From Nitrospirota bacterium (GTDB lineage: Bacteria > Nitrospirota > Thermodesulfovibrionia > Thermodesulfovibrionales > SM23-35): a stretch of DNA of 64,000 bases. Numbering within the stretch: position 1 is the stretch's first letter; each line of letters starts with the position of its first letter. The notes under the pieces are model-generated. The model saw only the letters and a list, made by a program, of their open reading frames with translations, did not search any database and had not been told where the DNA came from. Positions 18,141 through 28,161 of the stretch are shown piece by piece. The DNA is taken from the NCBI GenBank assembly GCA_013388455.1, contig JACAFF010000028.1, forward strand, positions 1-64,000, written 5' to 3'. The position numbers and the translations under genes were made by a program.

Positions 18141-19205
18141 ATGAAAAAATTTTATTTTTTGTTGATTATATTAACAATTAATATTTTCTTGAAAGGATCA
18201 ACTTTTGCATTTGATGATTTGCAATCAAAAGAATACCATATGAAAAATGTTACCCAGCTTACTTTTGATGGAGATAATGGAGAGGCTTATTTCAGTTGGG
18301 ATGGTATGAAACTAATCTATCAGTCGAACCGTAATAATTATCAATGCGATAAAATCTGGATAATGAATATTGATGGGTCAGGAAAACAGATGGTTAGTCC
18401 TGACCATGGAGCACATACGTGTTCGTTTTTCTTTCCAGATAATAACAGAATAATTTTTGCCTCAACCAGTCATATTCCCGAGGATTGTCCTCCAAAACCT
18501 ATTGTTCCTGATATTTCAGGTCATGTTTGGCCTCTGTATCCATATGATATTTTCGTAGCGAACATTGATGGAACAGAAATTAAAAAAATAACAGATAATC
18601 CTGAATATGATGCAGAACCTATTATTTCCTCAGATGGCAAACATATAGTATTTGGTTCAAAAAGAAATTTTGATTTCAACATATATATTATGAATGCTGA
18701 TGGCTCGAATGTTAGGCGCCTGACAGATAGAATCGGTTATGACGGAGGACCATGGTTTTCTCCTGATGGGAAAAAAATAGTATGGCGTGCGTGGTATCCT
18801 GAAACAAAAGAGGAAAGGACAATGTGGAAGAAATGCATGGAGAATAATTATATTATACCCCTACCCCTTGACCTTTGGATAATGGACAGTGATGGATCAA
18901 ATAAAAAATTAATATTGAAAAACGGAGCAACAAATTTTGCACCTTCATGGCATCCAGACGGGAAACGAATTATCTTTTCAAGTAATATGGATGATTGGCT
19001 TGAGGATACAAAGAGATTCGGTCATAATTTTGAACTATATCTAATAAACATTGATGGTACCGGACTCGAAAGAATTACTTATAACTCTGTTTTTGATGGA
19101 TTTCCGATGTTCTCAAATGATGGGAAAAAACTGGTTTTCTGTTCAAACAGAAATCCTCTTAAACCTCGCTCAACTGATGTTTTTATCTCTGACTGGATAG
19201 ATTAA
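18141..19205 (+). CDS. Exported TolB-like beta-propeller (PD40 repeats)
   Basis: A signal peptide (hydrophobic 4-22, cleavage near TFA-FDD) is followed by about six PD40/WD40-like blades with the recurring pattern ..DGK.I.F.S: SWDGMKLIYQS, SSDGKHIVFGS, SPDGKKIVWRA, HPDGKRIIFSS and SNDGKKLVFCS. Length 354 residues. TolB-type propellers bind proteins or cell-wall ligands in the periplasm, but no Pal or Tol genes are nearby, so it is not TolB proper. It ends 5 bases before the large peptidase gene, and the two are probably co-expressed exported partners. Confidence 0.8.
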   Translation: MKKFYFLLIILTINIFLKGSTFAFDDLQSKEYHMKNVTQLTFDGDNGEAYFSWDGMKLIYQSNRNNYQCDKIWIMNIDGSGKQMVSPDHGAHTCSFFFPDNNRIIFASTSHIPEDCPPKPIVPDISGHVWPLYPYDIFVANIDGTEIKKITDNPEYDAEPIISSDGKHIVFGSKRNFDFNIYIMNADGSNVRRLTDRIGYDGGPWFSPDGKKIVWRAWYPETKEERTMWKKCMENNYIIPLPLDLWIMDSDGSNKKLILKNGATNFAPSWHPDGKRIIFSSNMDDWLEDTKRFGHNFELYLINIDGTGLERITYNSVFDGFPMFSNDGKKLVFCSNRNPLKPRSTDVFISDWID

Positions 19206-19210
19206 AATAA

Positions 19211-22200
19211 ATGAAATCTCATCGTTTTATATTTGGTTTTATATTATTATTGCTTATTATTCATTTAACTATAAATATTTCATATTCAAATGATATAACA
19301 AAAATTCACCATGACCTTAATGTTCGTCTGTATCCCGAAGAAAATCGTCTTGCAGTCATAGATACAATAACCATACAAGAAGGTTTTCAAAGGGAATTTT
19401 ATTTTGATCTGCACAGCGGACTTATTGTATCTTCAAGAACCCCTGGAGTCTTAATTGTTAAGTTCAGTAATCCTCGTAATGAAATTATTTTTACAACATA
19501 TAAAGTAAAATTACCTTCTGACATAAAGAATTTTACACTCGAATATAATGGGATAATAAATCATGAGATAGAGCCTTATGGAAAGGAACAGGCAAGGGGT
19601 TTTAAAATGACCCCTGGCATTATATCAGAAGAAGGAGTATATCTCGCTGGAAGCTCTTTCTGGTATCCTAATTTTGAAAAAGAGGTTATTACATTCAATC
19701 TTCATATCTGGCTTCCAAAGGATTGGGATGCAATAAGTCAGGGAGACAGAGTTTTATATAAGAAAGATAATGACGGTACACTTGTGCAATGGGACTCAAA
19801 TGAAACACAGGATGAGATATTTCTGATTGCAGGAAAATTTATTGAGTATACCAAAAAAGAAGATAATAAGTTAGCAATGGTCTATTTACGCTCTCCTGAT
19901 AAAGAACTCGCTGAGAAATACTTAAATGCCACTATTAAATACATAAACATGTACGAACAGCTTATAGGGCCATATCCTTATAAGAAATTTGCTCTTGTAG
20001 AAAATTTCTGGGAAACAGGACTGGGTATGCCATCATTCACTTTACTCGGCCAGAAGATTATCCGGTTTCCGTTCATAATTAATTCTTCATATCCTCATGA
20101 GATTCTTCATAATTGGTGGGGTAACGGTGTTTACCCTGATTATACGAAAGGTAACTGGTCTGAAGGTATTACCGCATATCTTTCAGATCATCTTATAAAG
20201 GAACTGGAGGGGAATGCTGTAGAATATCGACAGACAACGCTCCAGAAATATACAGATTATATTCTCAAGGGACGTGATTTCTCCCTAAAGGATTTTCGAG
20301 TAAGACACAATTCATCAACAGAAGCTATTGGGTATGGGAAATCACTCATGTTTTTCCATATGCTCCGAATGAAACTCGGAAATAAAATGTTTATAGATAG
20401 TCTTAAAAAATTTTATCGAGATAACCTTTTCAAAATTGCATCTTTTAATGATTTAAAAATTAGCTTTGAAAAAGTATCTCAACAAAATCTTGATAAGGAA
20501 TTCGATCAGTGGATTAGCAGAACAGGGGCTCCTGAGATAAGAATAAAGAATGTAACTGTAACTCAGGACAAAGATGTCTATATTCTTAACGGAACCATAG
20601 AACAAATACAAACTGGTGAAGCCTATGTATTAGATATACCTGTTGCAGTATCAATGGAAGGGAAAGAATATGCCTATCAATCTTTACTTAGAATGAATAA
20701 AAAGATTATTGAATTTACTCTTAGATTACCTTCAAGACCATTGCGAATTGATATTGATCCTGAATATGATGTTTTTAGAAGACTTAATAGAAATGAGATA
20801 CCACCTGCTATATCACAGGCTTTAGGAGCTAAAAAAATGCTTGTTCTGATTCCTTCTTCTGCTGATGAAACATTAAAAGAAAAATATTTAATGTTAGCTA
20901 ACCATCTTAAAGAATCAGGACCGGATGTGGTAGATATAAAGTTCGATCACGAGATAAAAGAAATTCCCACTGAATATGCTGTAGCAGTTCTGGGTTGGGA
21001 GAACCGTTTTCTTAATGATGTTACTAACAATTTATCATTATACAAAGTCAATTTTGATAGTTCTGGTGTTAATATAGATAATAAATTTATAACAATAAAG
21101 GGTAATTCCTTCGTTTTTGCTTCAAGAAACATCAAAAATCCAGATATACCATTAATTTTAGTTGCTTCTGACAATTATAGAGCATTAGACGGAATCAGCA
21201 GAAAGCTTCCTCATTATCATAAATATAGCTATCTTGTCTTCGAAGGAGATGAGCCTGTTAATATCCTAAAAGGACGCTGGCCTGTTTTCAACTCTCCCAT
21301 GACATTATTCATACCAAATAAAGACGGAAAAACCTTTATGGTAGATAGAGGAAAGTTATCTCAAAGAGAACCCCTTATATCTATACCATATATTTTCTCT
21401 AAAGAAAAAATGATGGATACCATTAAATTTCTTTCAAGTAGACAACTCATGGGTAGGGGTTTAGGCTCAAAAGAACTTGATATGGCAGCAAATTTTATAT
21501 CCGATAAATTTAGAGAAGCTGGTCTTCAACCTGGAGGAGATCAGGAAAATAGTTACTTTCAGACGTGGGAAGATAAAGAATACAAGATGATGATGAAAAA
21601 TGTCATAGGTATCATCCCTGGAGAAGATAAAACCTATAAAGAGGAAAGTGTTGTAATTGGTGCTCATTATGACCATCTGGGCATTGGCTGGCCTGATGTA
21701 AGAGAAGATAATAAAGGGAAAATACATCCTGGTGCTGACGATAATGCAAGTGGAATTGCTGTTCTAATAGAACTTGCAACAGTTCTTAAAAAACAATTGC
21801 ATCCAGATCGTTCAATTATTTTTGTAGCATTTACAGGTGAGGAATCAGGGAAAAAGGGTTCAAAATATTATATAGAGAATCAAAAAAGATTACCTATTAG
21901 TAAATGTATTGCTATGATTAATATCGATACAGTCGGACGTCTCGAAAAAAGAAAACTTTTAGCACTTGGTGCTTATTCAGCAAAGGAATGGCCTCATATT
22001 TTAAAAGGTGCAGGTTTTGTTACAGGAGTAGAAATAGATACTATATATGAAGAACTCGATGCAAGTGATCAGGTCAGTTTCCATAATGCAGGAGTGCCTG
22101 CTATACAGTTTTTTACAGGACCTCATTCAGATTACCATCGTCCTACAGATACAGCAGATAAAATAGATTCAGATGGACTTTTAAAAGTAGCTTCAGTAGT

Positions 22201-22558
22201 TAAAGAAATAATTGAATATCTCTCAAAGTCTGATAGATATATCACAGCAAATCTTAAGCCTTCTGACAAAAGTGTTAATTATTCTCAAAATGTTAGAAAA
22301 GTTCATTTCGGAGTTGTTCCTGACTTTTCTTTTAAAGGTGAAGGTGTTAGAGTCTCAGATATAATTCCTGATTCGCCAGCATCCTCAGGTGGTTTGTCGA
22401 ATGGAGATATTATAGTCAATATAAATGAACACAATATAAAATGTCTTAAAGATTTTTCTGAAGTTCTTAAGTTGTTTAAACCAGGAGATAATGTTTCAAT
22501 CACATTTTTGCGTGATGGGAAAACAATTAATATCCAGACGGAGTTAACAGCAAGATAG
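19211..22558 (+). CDS. Exported tripartite peptidase: M1-like, M28 and PDZ domains
   Basis: An 1115-residue secreted protein with a signal peptide (hydrophobic about 6-24). Residues about 30-520 form an M1-type metallopeptidase: H296-E-I-L-H300 with the third zinc ligand E318 exactly 18 residues later. The classical GAMEN exopeptidase motif is replaced by a diverged ENFWETGLGMPS. Residues about 535-700 form a linker domain I do not recognise. Residues about 740-990 are an M28 peptidase with H819-Y-D821, D843-D844, E877-E878 and a final HSDYHRPTDT His. Residues about 1020-1115 are a PDZ domain (VRVSDIIPDSPASSGGLSNGDII). Both active sites look intact. It probably degrades peptides in the periplasm or outside the cell. 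Confidence 0.82.
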   Translation: MKSHRFIFGFILLLLIIHLTINISYSNDITKIHHDLNVRLYPEENRLAVIDTITIQEGFQREFYFDLHSGLIVSSRTPGVLIVKFSNPRNEIIFTTYKVKLPSDIKNFTLEYNGIINHEIEPYGKEQARGFKMTPGIISEEGVYLAGSSFWYPNFEKEVITFNLHIWLPKDWDAISQGDRVLYKKDNDGTLVQWDSNETQDEIFLIAGKFIEYTKKEDNKLAMVYLRSPDKELAEKYLNATIKYINMYEQLIGPYPYKKFALVENFWETGLGMPSFTLLGQKIIRFPFIINSSYPHEILHNWWGNGVYPDYTKGNWSEGITAYLSDHLIKELEGNAVEYRQTTLQKYTDYILKGRDFSLKDFRVRHNSSTEAIGYGKSLMFFHMLRMKLGNKMFIDSLKKFYRDNLFKIASFNDLKISFEKVSQQNLDKEFDQWISRTGAPEIRIKNVTVTQDKDVYILNGTIEQIQTGEAYVLDIPVAVSMEGKEYAYQSLLRMNKKIIEFTLRLPSRPLRIDIDPEYDVFRRLNRNEIPPAISQALGAKKMLVLIPSSADETLKEKYLMLANHLKESGPDVVDIKFDHEIKEIPTEYAVAVLGWENRFLNDVTNNLSLYKVNFDSSGVNIDNKFITIKGNSFVFASRNIKNPDIPLILVASDNYRALDGISRKLPHYHKYSYLVFEGDEPVNILKGRWPVFNSPMTLFIPNKDGKTFMVDRGKLSQREPLISIPYIFSKEKMMDTIKFLSSRQLMGRGLGSKELDMAANFISDKFREAGLQPGGDQENSYFQTWEDKEYKMMMKNVIGIIPGEDKTYKEESVVIGAHYDHLGIGWPDVREDNKGKIHPGADDNASGIAVLIELATVLKKQLHPDRSIIFVAFTGEESGKKGSKYYIENQKRLPISKCIAMINIDTVGRLEKRKLLALGAYSAKEWPHILKGAGFVTGVEIDTIYEELDASDQVSFHNAGVPAIQFFTGPHSDYHRPTDTADKIDSDGLLKVASVVKEIIEYLSKSDRYITANLKPSDKSVNYSQNVRKVHFGVVPDFSFKGEGVRVSDIIPDSPASSGGLSNGDIIVNINEHNIKCLKDFSEVLKLFKPGDNVSITFLRDGKTINIQTELTAR

Positions 22559-22586
22559 TTTAATAATGTTACAGTCATTAAAATTT

Positions 22587-22877
22587 CTATTGATTATTAG
22601 ACTTTGAATCAACATCAGATATTTTCATAAAAGACTCTTTATACAATAAATATAGTGCCTCACTTAATAAAAGGTCAGGATATTTTATAGTTGCAATGAT
22701 TGCATCTTCGAGTGGATAATCAACAAAATGTTCCTCTGAATAAACAATTCTTATGAATCTTCTTTTAAGAAGGAAACAACGTTTTTTATTCCCATTTTTA
22801 TCAATAATAGGAATAATAATATGCTCGAGATCCTCCTCGAGTTTATATCTTTCAATTAATTCTCGAATTTCTTCCAA
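22587..22877 (-). CDS. Hypothetical protein, 96 residues
   Basis: An open frame with a TTG start and no strong ribosome site. The product is charged with a mixed alpha/beta pattern (LEHIIIPIIDKNGNKKRCFLLKRRFIRIVY, then DYPLEDAIIATIKYPDLLLSEAL). No domain or signal peptide is recognised. It sits alone between two plus-strand genes. Residue composition and codon use look like real coding sequence, but homologues are needed to be sure. Confidence 0.5.
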   Translation of the reverse strand: MEEIRELIERYKLEEDLEHIIIPIIDKNGNKKRCFLLKRRFIRIVYSEEHFVDYPLEDAIIATIKYPDLLLSEALYLLYKESFMKISDVDSKSNNQ

Positions 22878-23008
22878 AGGTTATGTATAACTTTATTCGG
22901 ATTACAAACATTTTATCATATCTTGTTTAAGTTAAATCAAATGCTATCTGTTATTGACCTATTATTGTTTAATAGATACAATATTTATAAAAATCAAGGT
23001 AATTTAAA

Positions 23009-23731
23009 CTGAAAACCGCAGGGATAATTATAATTGGAGACGAAATTCTATCAGGAAAAGTGCAGGACTACAATGCCTTCTTCATGGCAAAAGAACTCTG
23101 GGCACATGGAGTCCAACTTTGCCGTATCTCAATAATACCGGATATCATTGATGAAATAGCTGATGAAGTTAAAAAATATTCGGATAGATTTGATTATGTA
23201 TTTACATCAGGTGGAATTGGTCCTACTCACGATGATGTTACGATTGAGGGAATATCTAAGGCTTTTAATGTTAAAATAGTTACTGATCCTACTTTATATG
23301 AAATTCTTTTAAGCAAACTTGGAAATCTATCTCAAGAACAATTAAAAATGGCAGAAATTCCTGAAGGGGCTGAACTTATTACTGAAGACAATCTCTCATT
23401 TCCTCTAATCAAGTTTAAAAATATTTTTATTTTACCAGGGATCCCAGAGTTGCTGAGAAAGAAATTTTTTGCGTTAGAGAAAATCTTTAATGAACCACAA
23501 ATATTTCTAAAAAAAATTTATATTCAGGAATCGGAATCTGCTATCGCTCCACTATTAAAGGATGTTCTGAAAAAAATTGAAAATATTAAGATTGGTTCTT
23601 ATCCGATTATGAATATACGTGATTACAATGTGATTGTAACAATTGAATCATCAGATGAAACCTTTCTGAAAAGGGCGGTTGATAACTTAATCGAAAATCT
23701 ACCAAAAGAAAAAATATTTAAAGTGGAATAA
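23009..23731 (+). CDS. cinA: CinA N-terminal (MoaB/Mog-like molybdopterin-binding) domain protein, apparent CTG start
   Basis: A stand-alone competence/damage-inducible CinA N-terminal domain. The family opening (MxTAxIIxIGDEILSGKVxDxN) is fully present, but its first residues lie upstream of the first ATG, GTG or TTG (GTG at 23060). The in-frame stop at 23000-23002 leaves only CTG at 23009, preceded by AAGGT, as a sensible start, giving 240 residues. TSGGIGPTHDDVT and the LPGIPELLRKKF segment are intact. The C-terminal nicotinamide-nucleotide amidase domain of full CinA is absent, as in many bacteria. The function may be ADP-ribose/COG1058-type pyrophosphatase activity; this is uncertain. 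Confidence 0.82.
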   Translation: MKTAGIIIIGDEILSGKVQDYNAFFMAKELWAHGVQLCRISIIPDIIDEIADEVKKYSDRFDYVFTSGGIGPTHDDVTIEGISKAFNVKIVTDPTLYEILLSKLGNLSQEQLKMAEIPEGAELITEDNLSFPLIKFKNIFILPGIPELLRKKFFALEKIFNEPQIFLKKIYIQESESAIAPLLKDVLKKIENIKIGSYPIMNIRDYNVIVTIESSDETFLKRAVDNLIENLPKEKIFKVE

Positions 23732-23751
23732 AGAGATGAAGACTTCTTATA

Positions 23752-24780
23752 CTAATTCAAAGATTCTCCCCTGAGTTGTCCGCACGCTGCAAAAATATCC
23801 TGTCCCCTGCTTTCCCGGATTAATGTCCTGATATTACAATCCATAAGTATTTTCTGAAATTCTAATATTCTATTATATGGTGGTCTTTTAAGATTACTTG
23901 AATCAGTCTGATTATAGGGAATAAGATTTACCTTGCAATATAATCCCTTCAAAAGTTCGACAAGCCTGAAAGCATCCTCTGATGAGTCGTTTTTATTATT
24001 AATCATTACGTATTCAAACGTTATTTTTCTGCCGAATCTATAACAATAATTTCTGCATGTCTTTATAAGTGAAATAAGAGGGTATTTTTTATTAACAGGC
24101 ATAAGCTCGCTTCTTGTTTCGTTTGTTGTTGCATTAAGAGAAACCGCAAGATTAACTTCAGGAGATATTTCAGCAAACCGATTAATTTTTGGAACTATTC
24201 CAGATGTTGAGACTGTAATCTTTCTTTTTGAAATTCCAATGAAATTAACTATTCTACGGATAGATTCGATTACTTCGTTAAAATTTAGGAATGGTTCTCC
24301 TGTTCCCATAAATACGATATTCGTAATTTTTTTTGGATTTATTAGCTTATTAACAGAGATTATCTGGTCGACTATTTCGAAAGCTTTTAAGTTTCTTACA
24401 AAACCTTTCTGCCCAGTGAGACAGAATATACAGCCCATACCACAGCCTACCTGTGATGATATGCAAAGGGTCAAACGTTTTTTCTCTGGTATCAAGACAC
24501 TTTCAATCGTATGACCATCTTCTAAAGAAAAAAGAAATTTCTCTGTTCCATCACATGATTTTATTCGCTTAAGCAATAAAAGGTTACTAATATATGAAAT
24601 ATTATTAAGAATATCCCTGAGTTCATAAGAAAACTCTGTTATTTTATTTATTTCATGATCATATTTTTTATAAATCCGGTTAATAAGCTGAACACCTCGA
24701 TAACGAGGCAAACCCAAATCTTTTACAAAGCTAAAAATTTCTTCTTCATTAAGTGTTTTTAGATTTAATTTTTTTTGCAT
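23752..24780 (-). CDS. rlmN: 23S rRNA (A2503-C2)-methyltransferase RlmN
   Basis: A radical-SAM enzyme methylating A2503 of 23S rRNA (and A37 of some tRNAs). The 342-residue protein has CxxxCxxC at C113, C117 and C120 (GCGMGCIFC), GTGEPFLN, and the methyl-carrying Cys in AACGQL (C333). It is convergent with cinA across 20 bases. Confidence 0.93.
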   Translation of the reverse strand: MQKKLNLKTLNEEEIFSFVKDLGLPRYRGVQLINRIYKKYDHEINKITEFSYELRDILNNISYISNLLLLKRIKSCDGTEKFLFSLEDGHTIESVLIPEKKRLTLCISSQVGCGMGCIFCLTGQKGFVRNLKAFEIVDQIISVNKLINPKKITNIVFMGTGEPFLNFNEVIESIRRIVNFIGISKRKITVSTSGIVPKINRFAEISPEVNLAVSLNATTNETRSELMPVNKKYPLISLIKTCRNYCYRFGRKITFEYVMINNKNDSSEDAFRLVELLKGLYCKVNLIPYNQTDSSNLKRPPYNRILEFQKILMDCNIRTLIRESRGQDIFAACGQLRGESLN

Positions 24781-25017
24781 AAAAATATTATAAAAAACAA
24801 TAAGTAGAAATTATATTTTAACATTATACAATCCTCTTAAGTAATTCAAAAGTAATTCAAAGAATTTAACAACAAAGCATACAATATAATAATTTAATTA
24901 AATATCTAAATTATACAATGTATTATGTTATATATTTTAAGTTAAGCTTTAAGATTAAATCTAAAAATATAAATTTATTTAACATATATTTCTAACTTTA
25001 TTTTATATTATATCAAT
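24781..25017. other. AT-rich intergenic region with an 11-bp tandem duplication
   Basis: These 237 bases separate divergent rlmN and the YkgJ-like gene. A tandem pair of AGTAATTCAAA (24840-24850, 24851-24861) is visible; otherwise the region is very AT-rich with many TATAAT-like words, none with a clear -35. It presumably holds both promoters. Confidence 0.35.
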
Positions 25018-25479
25018 ATGGATAATAGAAACTATTCTGATAACTCTCCTGAAGAAAATTTTGATATCTCCGAAGAAGAAAAGGCCTATATCAAAAAAAT
25101 GCTTGAACGTCTTCTTGAGTTAGGATTTGCAGCTGTTTATGGTGATGAAGATAATTCAGAGGAACCTGTTATTTTTGACCATGAAGATAGAAAACATATT
25201 TGTAAAGCTGTCTGTTGTAGCTTTATTTTTGCCCTTACAAAAAAAGAGGTTGAAAAGGGGATAATAAAATGGAACCCAAAACGTCCTTATTTTATCGCAC
25301 ATGATGAAGATGGGTACTGTCCACACTTAAACAGACAGAATCTTTTATGTGAAATATGGAATGACAGACCAGAGAGATGCCGTAAATATGATTGCAGAAA
25401 AGACCCAAATGTATGGTTAGATTGGGATAAAAAAATAATAAATGCTGAAGTATTCAGCCATCTTCCACAAAAAACTTAG
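25018..25479 (+). CDS. YkgJ-family zinc/iron-chelating Cys-cluster protein
   Basis: The 153-residue protein has the family Cys set C62, C66, C67, C101, C111, C121 and C126 (HICKAVCC ... YCPHL ... CEIW ... ERCRKYDC). The family is predicted to bind a metal or iron-sulfur cluster through CxxxCC; some members assist methylation or maturation of partner proteins, but the bacterial role is not established. An acidic N-terminal 60 residues precedes the cluster. It is convergent with the small Cys-rich gene downstream. Confidence 0.75.
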   Translation: MDNRNYSDNSPEENFDISEEEKAYIKKMLERLLELGFAAVYGDEDNSEEPVIFDHEDRKHICKAVCCSFIFALTKKEVEKGIIKWNPKRPYFIAHDEDGYCPHLNRQNLLCEIWNDRPERCRKYDCRKDPNVWLDWDKKIINAEVFSHLPQKT

Positions 25480-25504
25480 ATATTTTCGGGTTAATTATTT
25501 ATTC

Positions 25505-25744
25505 TTATTTCTTGTTTTTCATCAACCTTTCATATTTTTCTATACCAATACATTCTTTTGCTGCAGGACACCACTCAATACAAGTGGGTTTCATCTGTCG
25601 CGATATTTTCCTGCCGCAATTCTTACATAGCATTTCGACCTCATCTGACCATATTTCGTTTATAGTATCACACCAGAAACACTTTATTTCTTCAGGATAT
25701 GGTGTTCTTATTTCTCTACTACCCGGGCAACTCTCTTTTAACAT
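25505..25744 (-). CDS. Small Cys-rich zinc-ribbon-like protein
   Basis: A 79-residue protein with paired cysteines: CPGS at 6-7, KCFWC, LCKNCGRKISRQ and PTCIEWCPAAKECIG. I recognise this CPGS...IRTP..E...C..C...C..CG...C..WC..AKEC arrangement as a conserved small protein of anaerobes, sometimes found as a tail of HD phosphohydrolases; its function is unknown. Seven or more Cys suggest a zinc or iron-sulfur site. Confidence 0.7.
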   Translation of the reverse strand: MLKESCPGSREIRTPYPEEIKCFWCDTINEIWSDEVEMLCKNCGRKISRQMKPTCIEWCPAAKECIGIEKYERLMKNKK

Positions 25745-25785
25745 ATTTCTATCATAAGATTTTTTGTTAAATTAATCTATATATT

Positions 25786-28161
25786 ATGAATACACAAAAT
25801 AAATTATTCTTTATTATTCTCCTCTGTTCATGTTCAACACTTGCATATGAAATAACACTTACAAGAATATTTTCAATCTCTCTTTGGTATCACTTTGCAT
25901 TTATGATCATAAGCATTGCAATGTTAGGGATAGGTGCAAGCGGAACATTTCTCTCTATCTTTCCGAAACTAAGAGATGTATCTCTGCTTGGCATCTACTG
26001 TCTGTCTCTCGGAGCAGGAATATCTATCAGCTACATTTTATCTAATCAAATACCTTTTGATCCTGTAAAGCTTGCATGGTCTAATACACAGATATTATAT
26101 ATAGGGTTTTATTATATTACTATCTCAATACCCTTTTTTATAACTGGTTTAATTATTTCTCAATCCCTTTCTTTATATAGCCAGAAGTCAGGTTTAATAT
26201 ACAGTGCAGATCTTATTGGTGCTGGTCTCGGAGCAGTAGGAATTCTTTCTCTTATGTCTTTTACAGCACCTGAGAACAGTGTTTTTGTTCTTTCTTCAAT
26301 TGCGTTGATTTCGACATTTTTTTGTGGATCGAAAAAATTAATAACTATCTCCATCATTCTTATAGGACTAAATATTTCATTAATCATTTTTAATCCTTCA
26401 TTTATGAATATCAGAATTTCTCCATATAAAGGTTTACAAACTGCGCTCAGATATCCAGGTGCAGAACATTTAAAAACATATATTAGCTTTTTTTCAAGAA
26501 TAGATACATTTATAAGTCCTGCTTCGCGCTTTGCACCAGGCTTAAGTTTCAACTATCTTGAAGATCTACCAAAACAGATTGGTTTTTCCATAGACGGAGG
26601 TAATATCAATTCAATTACAGATGTTAGAGATAAATCTTCTCTCAAATTTCTTCAATATCTGCCATCTGCTCTTCCATATGAGACAAGTAAAAAAGGCAAT
26701 GTTTTAATTATTGATTCTGGAGGAAGCATTCAATCTCTTATTGCAGATTATTATGGATTTTCTAACATATATAAGACTGAACGCAATCCACTTCTTATTG
26801 AGATTCTACAAACAGATTATAATGAATTTACCGGTGGCTTATATTCTGAAAATACAAGAACTGGCCTTGCAAGGTCATGGTTAAGGAATACCAATATAAA
26901 ATTCGACGTTATTGATATCCCTTTGATGAGTATTATACCATCGGCTACATTCGGTATTTCAGAAGACTATGGTTTTACTGTAGAGGCATTCAAAGAATAT
27001 ATCAGTCATCTTAAGCCAGAAGGTTTACTTAGCATAAACCTTTTTATCATTCCTCCTTCAAGAATTGAACTTAGGATATTGGATACATCAATAACTGCTT
27101 TAAGTGAAAATGGTATAAAGGATATTGAAAATCATATAGCAACAGTTCGCAGTTGGGATACCATATGTATCTTGATAAAGAAATCTAAATTTTCTTCAGA
27201 TGATATAAAAAAAATCAAGGTATTTACAAAAAAACTTGGATTTGATCTGATTTATTATCCGGGAATTAAAAAAGAAGAGACCAATATCAATATCAGAATG
27301 CTATCTAATGAATATTACACATTGTTCAAAAATCTCATCGATATAAAGACAAGAGACGATTTTTTAAATAATTATTTATTTGATGTCAAGGCTGTGAGGG
27401 ATGACAATCCATTCTTTTACTATTATCTCAAAATCAGATACATAAAAGATATTTACAGGATTATGGGTGAAAAATGGCAGTATTTTATTGAAGAAGGATA
27501 CATTCTTTTAGCAATTTTTATTCAGGTCTTTTTTATGAGTATCATATTTATATTCCTTCCAGTTATAAAATTACTTAAGTCAAGGGATGAAATTATCAAT
27601 AGACATTTTTATATCTTGCCATACTTTGCCTTTATAGCGATCGGATTTATGTTTATAGAGATTACATTCGTTCAGAAAATGATTCTACCTTTAGAAAACC
27701 CTTCTTATGCAATGGCTACCGTAATTGTTTCAATCCTGATTTGTTCAGGAATTGGAAGTCTACTGAGTTACAGGTTTAAAAATCTTCAGAGCACATTCAT
27801 TTGTCTCATCATTACATTTCTTATTATTTATTACAGCATTTTTTTACCTATATTTTTAGAATTTATTCTACCGTATACATTATCCGTTAAAGTTATTATG
27901 GCATTCTTCATTATTATGCCTATAGGATTTTTTATGGGTATACCGTTTCCAAACGGTTTAAAAATAGCTGGTGAGAGAAATATATCTTTAATTCCTCTGG
28001 CATGGGCAATAAATGGCTGCCTGTCTGTCTTTGCACCAATTCTTACAATAATGATTGCAATTGAATTCGGATTCAAACGAGTATTCTGGATTGGTGCTTT
28101 ATTTTATTTTTTAGCGTTTTTGTGCCTCTCCAACCATAGGAACAAAAGAAACAGAACCTAA
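25786..28161 (+). CDS. Membrane-embedded spermidine-synthase-like (aminopropyltransferase-fold) protein
   Basis: A 791-residue polytopic protein. N-terminal membrane helices cover about 1-215 (opening [24 protein letters not shown]), a central soluble Rossmann-like region spans about 230-560, and further helices lie at about 570-790 with the family [10 protein letters not shown] segment. The normal nucleotide glycine motif is degenerate ([12 protein letters not shown]), so methyl- or aminopropyltransfer is uncertain. The family is common in Deltaproteobacteria and Nitrospirota and has no settled function. Its last 51 bases overlap the end of the convergent pcm gene. Confidence 0.75.
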   Translation: MNTQNKLFFIILLCSCSTLAYEITLTRIFSISLWYHFAFMIISIAMLGIGASGTFLSIFPKLRDVSLLGIYCLSLGAGISISYILSNQIPFDPVKLAWSNTQILYIGFYYITISIPFFITGLIISQSLSLYSQKSGLIYSADLIGAGLGAVGILSLMSFTAPENSVFVLSSIALISTFFCGSKKLITISIILIGLNISLIIFNPSFMNIRISPYKGLQTALRYPGAEHLKTYISFFSRIDTFISPASRFAPGLSFNYLEDLPKQIGFSIDGGNINSITDVRDKSSLKFLQYLPSALPYETSKKGNVLIIDSGGSIQSLIADYYGFSNIYKTERNPLLIEILQTDYNEFTGGLYSENTRTGLARSWLRNTNIKFDVIDIPLMSIIPSATFGISEDYGFTVEAFKEYISHLKPEGLLSINLFIIPPSRIELRILDTSITALSENGIKDIENHIATVRSWDTICILIKKSKFSSDDIKKIKVFTKKLGFDLIYYPGIKKEETNINIRMLSNEYYTLFKNLIDIKTRDDFLNNYLFDVKAVRDDNPFFYYYLKIRYIKDIYRIMGEKWQYFIEEGYILLAIFIQVFFMSIIFIFLPVIKLLKSRDEIINRHFYILPYFAFIAIGFMFIEITFVQKMILPLENPSYAMATVIVSILICSGIGSLLSYRFKNLQSTFICLIITFLIIYYSIFLPIFLEFILPYTLSVKVIMAFFIIMPIGFFMGIPFPNGLKIAGERNISLIPLAWAINGCLSVFAPILTIMIAIEFGFKRVFWIGALFYFLAFLCLSNHRNKRNRT

